A stretch of DNA of 5,588 nucleotides. Source: Faecalibacterium prausnitzii (lineage in GTDB: Bacteria > Bacillota > Clostridia > Oscillospirales > Ruminococcaceae). The notes beneath the pieces are model-generated. The model was not told the DNA's origin and made no database searches. It was given only the letters and a program-made list of their open reading frames with translations. Below are positions 1 to 5,588 of the stretch, piece by piece (the stretch's first letter is position 1; every line of letters begins with the position of its first letter). The DNA is taken from assembly GCA_002313795.1 (NCBI GenBank), contig DCCL01000062.1, positions 1 to 5,588 of the forward strand, in the 5' to 3' direction. Position numbers and translations under genes: made by a program.

Positions 1-3000
1 CGGCCAAAGTTTTCGTTGATGGCGCGGAAACTGTCCGTAAAGATCTCCCGCATCTGGCCGGAAAGGGATGTGATCATGCGGGTCAGCTCATTGCGGCTGG
101 CCTCCACATCTGCTACCTGGGCACTCAGGGTATCGTACCGCGCCCGGACTTCTTTGTATTCCTCAATGGCGCTGACGTTCACATTGCCCAGCGCGCGGAT
201 CTTGCCGCGCACATCGGCCACCTGCACCCGCAGCGCGGCCAGACTTTCAAAGTCCACGCAGAGTGCCTCCGCCTGGCTCAGCGACAGCTGATATTCATCC
301 CAGAGCCGCGCCACCATCTGGTCGTACTCGGCCTCGGCAGCGGCCTTGCGCTCTGCCAGCCGGGCCATTTCCCGGCCGGTTTCTTCGCGCTGGTCAGACG
401 CTGTGCGGGCGCGGGCCAGTGCCTCAGTTTCCGTCTGCTGGCGGCTCAGGCGCTGTTCTGTCGCCTGCCGGATGGCCTGTTCCTTCTCTGCGATCTCCGC
501 CTGACTGTCCGTTTTTGCCTGCCGGATGGCTGCGATTTCCGCACGGCAGGCCTCACTGCGGTCTGCCAGCGCCTGCAGGCTTCCTTCCAGCGCAGCACGG
601 CGGGCAGCGGCATCTTTTGTGCGCTGCTCCAGCGCCGCGATCTGGCTGTAGGCCAGCTCTGCGTCCTTCTGGCGGGTCACCTGCTCCAGCTTTCGGGCGC
701 TCAGCTTCTGGTTCAGCATCGTCTGCCGGGCCAGAAAACTGTCGTCACCGGCATCCAGACGGTTCAGTTCGTCGGTCAGCTCATCAAGGGTTTTCGTCAG
801 TGTTGTCTGCTGCTGCACCGCAGCCTGCGCTTTTGCATTGCTGTCAGCCAGTTCCGCGTGCAGGCGGTCGATCTCCTGCTGCCGGGCCGTGACGGCACTG
901 TCCAGCTGCTCGGCCAGCGTTTCCAGCCGCTTCTGTTCGGCCTCTGCGCGTACGCCGTCGTTAGCGGCAGTGATCTGCTCACTCGAGGTGGCCGTCAGCT
1001 CTGCTTTCAGGGCGTCCACCTGTTCCTTGCACTGGTCGGTGCGCTCCTGCGCGGCGATGCAGTCCTTCTGCAGCTTTGCCGCTTTGACGCGCAGTTCTTC
1101 CAGCTCCTGCTTGCGGGTGAACAATCCCGCCGACCGCTGCACGCTGCCGCCGGTAAAGCTGCCGCCCGCATTGATGACCTGCCCGTCCAGCGTGACCACC
1201 TTGTTGTGGTAGCCCAGCTCCCGGGCCACCCGGGCGGCTTCGTTGATCTCGTCCACCACCACGATGCGGCCCAGCAGACTGGACACAATGTTGTCGTACC
1301 GGCGGTCAGCCTGCACCAGTGTGGAGGCCAGACGTGCCGTACCGGACAGCCTGCCCCGGAAATATCCGGGTTGCACCGTATCCAGCGGCAGGAAGGTGGC
1401 GCGGCCCGCATTGTCACTGCGCAGCATGGCGATGGCCGCCTTGGCAGCGGCTTCATTTTCCACCACGATATTCTGCAGTGCCCCGCCAAGGGCTGTTTCC
1501 ACGGCTACCTCGCAGCCCGGCTCCACCTTCAGGATGGAGGACACCGGCCCGAGAATGCCGCGCAGGCGGCGCGCTCCGGCGGCCCGCATGACAGCCTTGA
1601 CCGAGTTCTGGTAGCCGTCCATGTTCTTTTCCAGCTCTTTCAGCATCCCCAGACGCTGACGGGCAGCATCCAGTTCACGGCCCAGCTTCTGTTCCGCGGC
1701 ATCGGCTTCGTCAAGAGCATTTTTCCGGCCCCTGAGCTTGAGCTCCAGACCTGCTTTCACGTTAGCCAGCTGCTTTTCATTTTCTTCCAGCATGGTGCGA
1801 TACCGGATGGTATCTTCCAAGTCTTCTTTTGCATCGTCCCGCTGGGCTTTCAGAGTCTCGGCATTCTCCTCGAGAGCCGGCAGCTGCTCTTCTGCAGCCT
1901 GCGCGGCGGCTTCCGCAGAGGCCTTTGCCACCTGCGCCTCGGTGCGCTTTGCCGTCAGTTCGGCCACCTCAGCCCGCAGGGTATCCCGCCGGGCTCCGCT
2001 GGCGTTATTCTCCGTGGTCAGCCGGAGCAGTTCTGCATCCAGCTCTGCCAGCTCTGCGGCCAGTTTCTCCCCCGCTGCGGCCATACTGCGGGCCACGGCA
2101 CGGTGGCGCTCCAATGCAGCAGCCGCTTCGGTGCTGTCCTGCTCTCCGGCGGCGATCTCCTCCCGTAGGGAGGCTGCGCTCTCCTCGTTGCGGGCGATGT
2201 CATTTTCCAGCACGGCGATGCGGCTGTCGCTGCCGCTGATCTCCTCTGTGATGCTGCGGATATCCCCATTCAGGCGCTCGACGGTGATCGTCAGCTGTTG
2301 TGCCTGCATCCGGATCTCCTCAGCCTCGGCCTCAGCGGCTTTGGCCTCTTTATCGAACCGCTCATATTCGGCCTGAGCGGTCTCGTAATCCCGCACCTGA
2401 CGGCGGACTGCCTCCCGGGCCCGATGGACGCCGTCCGTCCAGAGGGTGACTTCCAGCGTCTTCCGCCGGGCGCTCAGGTCGAGGAAGCGCTGTGCCTTCT
2501 CGCTCTCTTTTTCCAGCGGGCCCACCCGGGCTTCCAGCTCGTCCAGAATGTCCCGCAAGCGTTCCAGATTCTCTGCCGCTGCGGCCAGACGCCGCTCGGC
2601 TTCGTTTTTCCGGTAGCGGTACTTGGCAATGCCGCAGGCTTCTTCAAAGATCTCCCGGCGCTCACTGCTCTTGGCCGCCACGATCTCCGCGATGCGGCCC
2701 TGTCCGATGACGGAATAGCCGTCCCTGCCGATGCCGGTATCCAGCAGCAGCTCATAGATATCCTTGAGGCGGCAGACCTGTCCGTTGATGGTGTACTCAC
2801 TCTCGCCGGAGCGGTAATATTTGCGACCGATGACCGCTTCGTCGGCGTCGATGTCCAGCGTGTGGGCACTGTTGTCCAGCGTCAGCCGCACCTGTGCAAA
2901 GCCCATGGCCCCCCGGCGGCGGGTGCCGCCGAAGATGACATCCTCCATCTTGCCGGCTGCGCGGAGCTGCCGGGAGCTGGTCTCACCCAGCACCCAGCGC

Positions 3001-3131
3001 ACCGCGTCCGACAGGTTGGATTTGCCGGAGCCGTTGGGGCCCACCACGCCGGTGACGCCCTCGTCGAAGCGGATCTTCACCTTGTCGGGAAAGCTCTTGA
3101 AGCCCTGGATCTCCAGTTCTTTGAACACCAT
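1..3131 (-). CDS. smc: Chromosome partition/condensation ATPase SMC, partial (C-terminus cut by the window edge)
   Basis: SMC is the ATPase of bacterial condensin; with ScpA and ScpB (not in this window) it compacts and helps segregate chromosomes. The frame reads from ATG at 3131 to the left edge without a stop: 1043 codons of a family usually about 1150-1200 residues. Seen: N-terminal MVFKELEIQGFKSF; Walker A GPNGSGKSN at residues 31-39; KMEDVIFGGT near 61-70; Q-loop region IGQGRIAEIV near 142-151, followed by the conserved SSERREIFEEACGIAKYR stretch; a long Glu/Ala/Arg-rich coiled-coil arm from about 175 to 505; a hinge from about 507 to 680 containing GRATFLP and GGSFTGGS (656-663); then the returning coil. 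GNVNVSAIEEY (982-992) marks the approach to the C-terminal head, and the window ends at INENFG (1038-1043). The ABC signature (LSGGE-type) and Walker B lie outside, so ATPase completeness cannot be judged. I see no internal frameshift. The start sits 1 nt after the rnc stop. Identification is very secure. Confidence 0.97.
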   Translation of the reverse strand, partial: MVFKELEIQGFKSFPDKVKIRFDEGVTGVVGPNGSGKSNLSDAVRWVLGETSSRQLRAAGKMEDVIFGGTRRRGAMGFAQVRLTLDNSAHTLDIDADEAVIGRKYYRSGESEYTINGQVCRLKDIYELLLDTGIGRDGYSVIGQGRIAEIVAAKSSERREIFEEACGIAKYRYRKNEAERRLAAAAENLERLRDILDELEARVGPLEKESEKAQRFLDLSARRKTLEVTLWTDGVHRAREAVRRQVRDYETAQAEYERFDKEAKAAEAEAEEIRMQAQQLTITVERLNGDIRSITEEISGSDSRIAVLENDIARNEESAASLREEIAAGEQDSTEAAAALERHRAVARSMAAAGEKLAAELAELDAELLRLTTENNASGARRDTLRAEVAELTAKRTEAQVAKASAEAAAQAAEEQLPALEENAETLKAQRDDAKEDLEDTIRYRTMLEENEKQLANVKAGLELKLRGRKNALDEADAAEQKLGRELDAARQRLGMLKELEKNMDGYQNSVKAVMRAAGARRLRGILGPVSSILKVEPGCEVAVETALGGALQNIVVENEAAAKAAIAMLRSDNAGRATFLPLDTVQPGYFRGRLSGTARLASTLVQADRRYDNIVSSLLGRIVVVDEINEAARVARELGYHNKVVTLDGQVINAGGSFTGGSVQRSAGLFTRKQELEELRVKAAKLQKDCIAAQERTDQCKEQVDALKAELTATSSEQITAANDGVRAEAEQKRLETLAEQLDSAVTARQQEIDRLHAELADSNAKAQAAVQQQTTLTKTLDELTDELNRLDAGDDSFLARQTMLNQKLSARKLEQVTRQKDAELAYSQIAALEQRTKDAAARRAALEGSLQALADRSEACRAEIAAIRQAKTDSQAEIAEKEQAIRQATEQRLSRQQTETEALARARTASDQREETGREMARLAERKAAAEAEYDQMVARLWDEYQLSLSQAEALCVDFESLAALRVQVADVRGKIRALGNVNVSAIEEYKEVRARYDTLSAQVADVEASRNELTRMITSLSGQMREIFTDSFRAINENFG

Positions 3132-3132
3132 G

Positions 3133-3807
3133 TTATTTTTCCTTTATCACGCCCAGCAGCTTGAGAGCTTCCCGGGCGGCGTGCTGTTCTGCGACCTTCT
3201 TGCTGCGGCCCTCGCCCCGGGCCACGCAGTCCGAGTTGAACCGGACCGCCACCACGAAATGCTTGTCGTGGTCAGGGCCGGTCTCCTGCTCCACCACATA
3301 GCTCAGCCGCTCTTCGGGGTTCTGCTGCACGATCTCCTGCAGGCGGGTCTTATAGTCGGCCTCGGCGTGCTTGCCTTCGGTGATGAAGGGCAGGATGAAG
3401 TTCTTTGCCACTTCCATGCCGCCGTCCAGATACAGGGCTGCAATGAGGGCCTCAAAGGCATCCGACACCACACTGGGACGGGTGCGGCCGCCGCAGCGCT
3501 CCTCGCCCCGGCCCAGGCGCAGATATTCGCCCAGATTGATCTCCTGTGCGAACTGGAACAGTGCACCCTCGCTGACAAGGCTGGAACGGATGCGGGTCAG
3601 GTCGCCCTCAGGGCGGTCTGCATAGGCGTGGAACAGATAATCGGCCGAGACGATCTGCAGCACGCTGTCGCCCAGAAATTCCAGACGCTCGTTGTGCTTG
3701 ACCGGCGTGCGGCTCTCGTTTGCATAGCTGGTGTGGGTGAGCGCTGTTTCCAGCAGCTCCGGGTGCTTGAACTTGTAGCCAATGATAGTTTCCAACTGAT
3801 GGCTCAT
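3133..3807 (-). CDS. rnc: Ribonuclease III
   Basis: RNase III is a cytoplasmic, Mg-dependent homodimeric endonuclease that cuts double-stranded RNA, including 16S and 23S rRNA precursors. The 224-residue product is full length for the family. Residues 1 to about 145 form the RNase III domain. The signature HNERLEFLGDSVLQ starts at residue 38, and the metal/catalytic acids align as E40, E43, D47, D116 and E119 (E. coli E38, E41, D45, D114, E117), all present. Residues from about 151 (DYKTRLQE) to 219 form the double-stranded RNA-binding domain, including the conserved GEGRSKKVAEQHAAREALK helix. The ATG at 3807 is preceded by AAGGGAG at 9 nt spacing and gives the expected short N-terminus before the first helix (IIGYKFKHPELL). 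It lies 33 nt after plsX and 1 nt before smc, the typical Firmicute rnc-smc pairing. No key residue is missing, so it is probably active. Confidence 0.97.
   Translation of the reverse strand: MSHQLETIIGYKFKHPELLETALTHTSYANESRTPVKHNERLEFLGDSVLQIVSADYLFHAYADRPEGDLTRIRSSLVSEGALFQFAQEINLGEYLRLGRGEERCGGRTRPSVVSDAFEALIAALYLDGGMEVAKNFILPFITEGKHAEADYKTRLQEIVQQNPEERLSYVVEQETGPDHDKHFVVAVRFNSDCVARGEGRSKKVAEQHAAREALKLLGVIKEK
3140..3145 (-). promoter_or_regulatory. Ribosome binding site of smc, inside the end of rnc
   Basis: AAAGGA on the minus strand, 8 nt before the smc ATG at 3131. It lies within the last codons of rnc, so ribosomes finishing rnc pass over the smc start signal. This supports the ATG at 3131 as the smc start and suggests translational coupling (inference). 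Confidence 0.8.
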
Positions 3808-3816
3808 GTCTTTTTA

Positions 3817-3823
3817 CTCCCTT
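3817..3823 (-). promoter_or_regulatory. Ribosome binding site of rnc
   Basis: AAGGGAG on the minus strand, 9 nt upstream of the rnc ATG at 3807. It lies in the 33-nt plsX-rnc spacer (3808-3840). The rest of that spacer is AT-rich, with no terminator-like hairpin, consistent with readthrough from plsX into rnc. Confidence 0.75.
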
Positions 3824-3840
3824 TTTGTGTTCAAACCTGT

Positions 3841-4866
3841 TTATTCTTTTGCGGCGTCTGCGGCATTTGCAGCGCTCAGGTCATCCAGCGCAGACTGCAT
3901 AGTGCCGCACAGGTCGTTCTCCACGCAGATCTTTGCCTGCCGGATGGCGTTCTTGATGCCCTTGGCCTTGGAGGAGCCGTGTGCCTTGATGACCGGCTGT
4001 TTGGCACCCAGGAACGGTGCGCCGCCGTACCCCTCGCTGTCCATCTGGTGCTTGAGGTCGGCCACGCTGCCCTTGAGCAGCAGGTAGGCCATCTTGCCGC
4101 CCAGATTCTTGAGGAACATTTCTTTCAGCATCCCCAGCAGCATCCTTGCAACTCCCTCGGTCAGCTTGAGGATGACGTTGCCGGTGAAACCGTCGCAGAC
4201 CACCACATCCACGTCTCCGTTGGGCACGTCCCGGGGCTCGATGTTGCCCACGAACCGGATGCCCGGGGTGGTCTTGAGCAGCTGATGGGCTTCCTTGAGC
4301 ATGGGAGTGCCCTTGCTCTCCTCAGCACCATTGTTTGCCAGTGCCACGCTGGGGGACTGGCGGCCCTCCACCCGGTTCACATAGCAGCTGCCCATGACGG
4401 CAAAAGCTGCCAGCATCTCAGGGCGGCACTCCACGTTGGCGCCGCAGTCCAGCAGCAGGTAAGCCTGCTTCTTGGCGGGCACCATGGTAGCCAGTGCCGG
4501 GCGCTTGATGCCCCGCAGGGTGCGCACGATGAGGCTTGCGCCCACATGGAGCGCGCCGGTGCTGCCGGCAGAGACAAAGGCATCGCCCTTGCCCTCTTTC
4601 AGCATGGTCAGGCCCACCACGATGGAGGAATCCTTCTTGGAACGGATGGCCTTGGCGGGCTCGTCGCACATCTCGATGGTCTCAGTGCAGTTCACCAGCT
4701 CGATGCCGTCCAGCGGGATGTTGTGCTCTGCGGCGGTCTTCCGGACGAGTTTCTCATTGCCCACGCCGATGAGCTGGACACCGTACTCCTTCACGGCAGC
4801 TGCAGCACCTTCCAGAACAGCCAGGGGGGCGTTGTCGCCGCCCATCATGTCCACAATGATTTTCAT
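3841..4866 (-). CDS. plsX: Phosphate acyltransferase PlsX (acyl-ACP:phosphate acyltransferase)
   Basis: PlsX converts acyl-ACP plus inorganic phosphate to acyl-phosphate, which the membrane acyltransferase PlsY uses to acylate glycerol-3-phosphate, the first step of phospholipid synthesis in most bacteria. It is a peripheral membrane enzyme. The 341-residue product has the family length (about 330-345). Seen: the N-terminal signature MKIIVDMMGGDNAP with MGGD at 8-11; FVSAGSTGAL with the core SAGSTGA at 99-105; LLDCGANVECRPEML; NIEPRDVPNGDVDVVVCDGF followed by TGNVILK; and EGYGGAPFLGAKQPVIKAHGSS. Many homologues have Asn where Ser102 stands in SAGxTGA. The C-terminus ends in an Ala-rich tail. 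The start is fixed by AAAGGAG 7 nt upstream of the ATG and by the signature beginning at Met1. It follows trmFO by 29 nt and precedes rnc by 33 nt. The fabD, fabG and acpP genes that often follow plsX are absent here. Confidence 0.97.
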   Translation of the reverse strand: MKIIVDMMGGDNAPLAVLEGAAAAVKEYGVQLIGVGNEKLVRKTAAEHNIPLDGIELVNCTETIEMCDEPAKAIRSKKDSSIVVGLTMLKEGKGDAFVSAGSTGALHVGASLIVRTLRGIKRPALATMVPAKKQAYLLLDCGANVECRPEMLAAFAVMGSCYVNRVEGRQSPSVALANNGAEESKGTPMLKEAHQLLKTTPGIRFVGNIEPRDVPNGDVDVVVCDGFTGNVILKLTEGVARMLLGMLKEMFLKNLGGKMAYLLLKGSVADLKHQMDSEGYGGAPFLGAKQPVIKAHGSSKAKGIKNAIRQAKICVENDLCGTMQSALDDLSAANAADAAKE

Positions 4867-4873
4867 GCTCTTT

Positions 4874-4880
4874 CTCCTTT
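4874..4880 (-). promoter_or_regulatory. Ribosome binding site of plsX
   Basis: AAAGGAG on the minus strand, 7 nt before the plsX ATG at 4866: a near-perfect Shine-Dalgarno sequence. It is part of a CTGAAAGG segment (4883-4876) that also occurs 16 nt further upstream (4899-4892), overlapping the trmFO stop codon. Confidence 0.85.
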
Positions 4881-4899
4881 CAGGTCTCTCACCTTTCAG
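4876..4899 (-). repeat. Short imperfect tandem duplication carrying the plsX Shine-Dalgarno
   Basis: On the minus strand, CTGAAAGG begins at 4899 and again at 4883, a 16-nt period. The bases that follow are similar (TGAGAGAC after the first copy, AGAAAGAGC after the second). The first copy contains the TGA stop of trmFO and a weaker AAGG; the second contains the real plsX AAAGGAG. It may be a small tandem duplication or chance in purine-rich sequence. Confidence 0.4.
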
Positions 4900-5588
4900 A
4901 GTTCCGTTTCATCCAGCCACTGCTGGAAGCTGGCCACGGCACGCTGGGCCACAGCCATGTAACGCAGGCGCTTGTCCCGCGGGCGGGTCTCCTCCGGCAG
5001 CGGGGGCAGGATGCCCATATTCGCGCCCATGGGCTGGAAGTGCTTGTTCTCAGTGGTCAGATACTGGATGAGGGCACCGCACATGGTATCGACGGGCGGG
5101 GCGGGCAGCTCTTTCCCTTCCAGACGGGCGTAAAGGTTCCGTGCTGCCAGCAGGCCGCAGGCCGCACTCTCCATATAACCCTCAAAACCAGTGATCTGAC
5201 CGGCAAAGAACACGTTGGGGTGCTCTTTCAGGCAGAGCCCGGCGGTCAACACCCGGGGCGCATCCAGGAAGGTGTTGCGGTGCATGACGCCATACCGGAC
5301 GAACTCGGCATTCTCAAGGCCGGGGATCATGCTGAACACCCGCTTCTGCTCGCCCCATTTCAGATTGGTCTGGAAACCCACGATGTTATACAGGGTCCGC
5401 TCTTTATTTTCGGCCCGGAGCTGGACATTGGCCCAGGGGCGGTGGCCGGTGCGGGGGTCGATGAGGCCCACCGGGCGCAGGGGGCCGAACCGCATGGTGT
5501 CGGCACCCCGGGCCGCCATGATCTCGATGGGCATACAGCCCTCGTAGACCGTGACGGTATCGGCCTTTTTGCCGTGGGCATCCGGGTC
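4896..5588 (-). CDS. trmFO: tRNA m5U54 methyltransferase TrmFO (folate/FAD-dependent), partial (N-terminus cut by the window edge)
   Basis: TrmFO methylates C5 of uridine 54 in the tRNA T-loop, using 5,10-methylenetetrahydrofolate as carbon donor and reduced FAD as reductant. The C-terminal 230 residues are present, about half of a protein usually near 435-450 residues; the N-terminal FAD-binding GxGxxG region lies off the right edge. The frame is open to base 5588, so the in-frame ATG at 5534 is internal, not the start. Seen: YEGCMPIEIMAARGADTMRFGP, whose Cys matches the conserved catalytic Cys of the family (Cys226 in B. subtilis, from memory); then PVGLIDPRTGHRPWANVQLR, LYNIVGFQTNLKWGEQKRVF, IPGLENAEFVRYGVMHRNTF, the FAD-contacting FFAGQITGFEGYMESAACG, and HFQPMGANMGILPPL. 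These distinguish TrmFO from the related MnmG. It ends with TGA at 4898-4896, 29 nt before plsX, so the two are probably co-transcribed. Confidence 0.96.
   Translation of the reverse strand, partial: DPDAHGKKADTVTVYEGCMPIEIMAARGADTMRFGPLRPVGLIDPRTGHRPWANVQLRAENKERTLYNIVGFQTNLKWGEQKRVFSMIPGLENAEFVRYGVMHRNTFLDAPRVLTAGLCLKEHPNVFFAGQITGFEGYMESAACGLLAARNLYARLEGKELPAPPVDTMCGALIQYLTTENKHFQPMGANMGILPPLPEETRPRDKRLRYMAVAQRAVASFQQWLDETEL

Noticed and set aside
858..2168. A 436-codon open frame on the plus strand within smc
   Set aside because: It is fully antisense to the SMC hinge and coiled coil, has no recognisable domain, and shares the region with several other overlapping open frames: a shadow of GC-biased coding sequence.
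1..3131. Possible broken or split smc, since several short minus-strand open frames appear here
   Set aside because: Those short frames are out of frame with smc. The true frame runs from 3131 to base 3 without a stop, keeping Walker A, Q-loop, hinge and C-terminal approach motifs in order.
3808..3840. Possible regulatory element or small gene in the plsX-rnc spacer
   Set aside because: Only 33 nt, containing the rnc ribosome binding site and AT-rich sequence; no inverted repeat or terminator-like stem is visible.
463..3948. A repeated word, GCCTGCCGGATGGC on the plus strand, at 463-476, 517-530 and 3935-3948; the last two share 17 identical bases
   Set aside because: All three copies encode the short peptide AIRQA in frame (twice in the SMC coil, once in PlsX). 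Shared peptide plus strong codon bias explains it; there is no mobile-element or regulatory context.
2821..4962. A 713-codon open frame on the plus strand, antisense to plsX, rnc and the start of smc
   Set aside because: It lies opposite three securely identified genes, matches no recognisable family and is rich in Leu, Ala and His as expected for a reverse-complement frame of GC-rich coding DNA.
5360..5581. A 73-codon minus-strand open frame near the right edge
   Set aside because: It overlaps trmFO in another frame on the same strand, and the trmFO frame carries the conserved motifs throughout this interval.

Overview
This window is part of a single-direction gene cluster from a GC-rich bacterium. 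All four genes lie on the minus strand. In transcription order (right to left) they are trmFO (its N-terminal half lies beyond the right edge), plsX (complete), rnc (complete) and smc (its C-terminus lies beyond the left edge). Coding density is almost total: the junctions are 29, 33 and 1 nt long. No stretch over 300 bases lacks a gene, and I see no RNA gene, mobile element, CRISPR array, promoter or intrinsic terminator.

Organism: the rnc-smc pair downstream of plsX, the folate-dependent TrmFO, and strong AAAGGAG/AGGGAG-type ribosome binding sites point to a Firmicute (Bacillota). The marked GC-richness, visible in third codon positions and in the long spurious open frames on the opposite strand, suggests a high-GC clostridial lineage such as Oscillospiraceae/Ruminococcaceae (Faecalibacterium-like). 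The genus is inference and was not tested.

Layout: 5588-4896 holds the C-terminal half of TrmFO, the FAD/folate tRNA m5U54 methyltransferase. 4866-3841 is PlsX, which makes acyl-phosphate for phospholipid synthesis. 3807-3133 is RNase III, for double-stranded RNA processing. 3131-1 is the chromosome-condensing ATPase SMC: N-terminal ATPase half, first coiled-coil arm, hinge and most of the returning arm. The reading frame stays open for 1043 codons to the window edge.

The genes serve different housekeeping processes (tRNA modification, membrane lipid synthesis, RNA processing, chromosome segregation) but are packed as one probable operon. The main mild peculiarities are the absence of acpP (and fabD/fabG) between plsX and rnc, trmFO immediately upstream of plsX, a near-duplicated Shine-Dalgarno segment at the trmFO/plsX junction, and a 1-nt rnc/smc junction suggesting translational coupling. 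I found no convincing evidence of a new biological system; this looks like conserved core genome.
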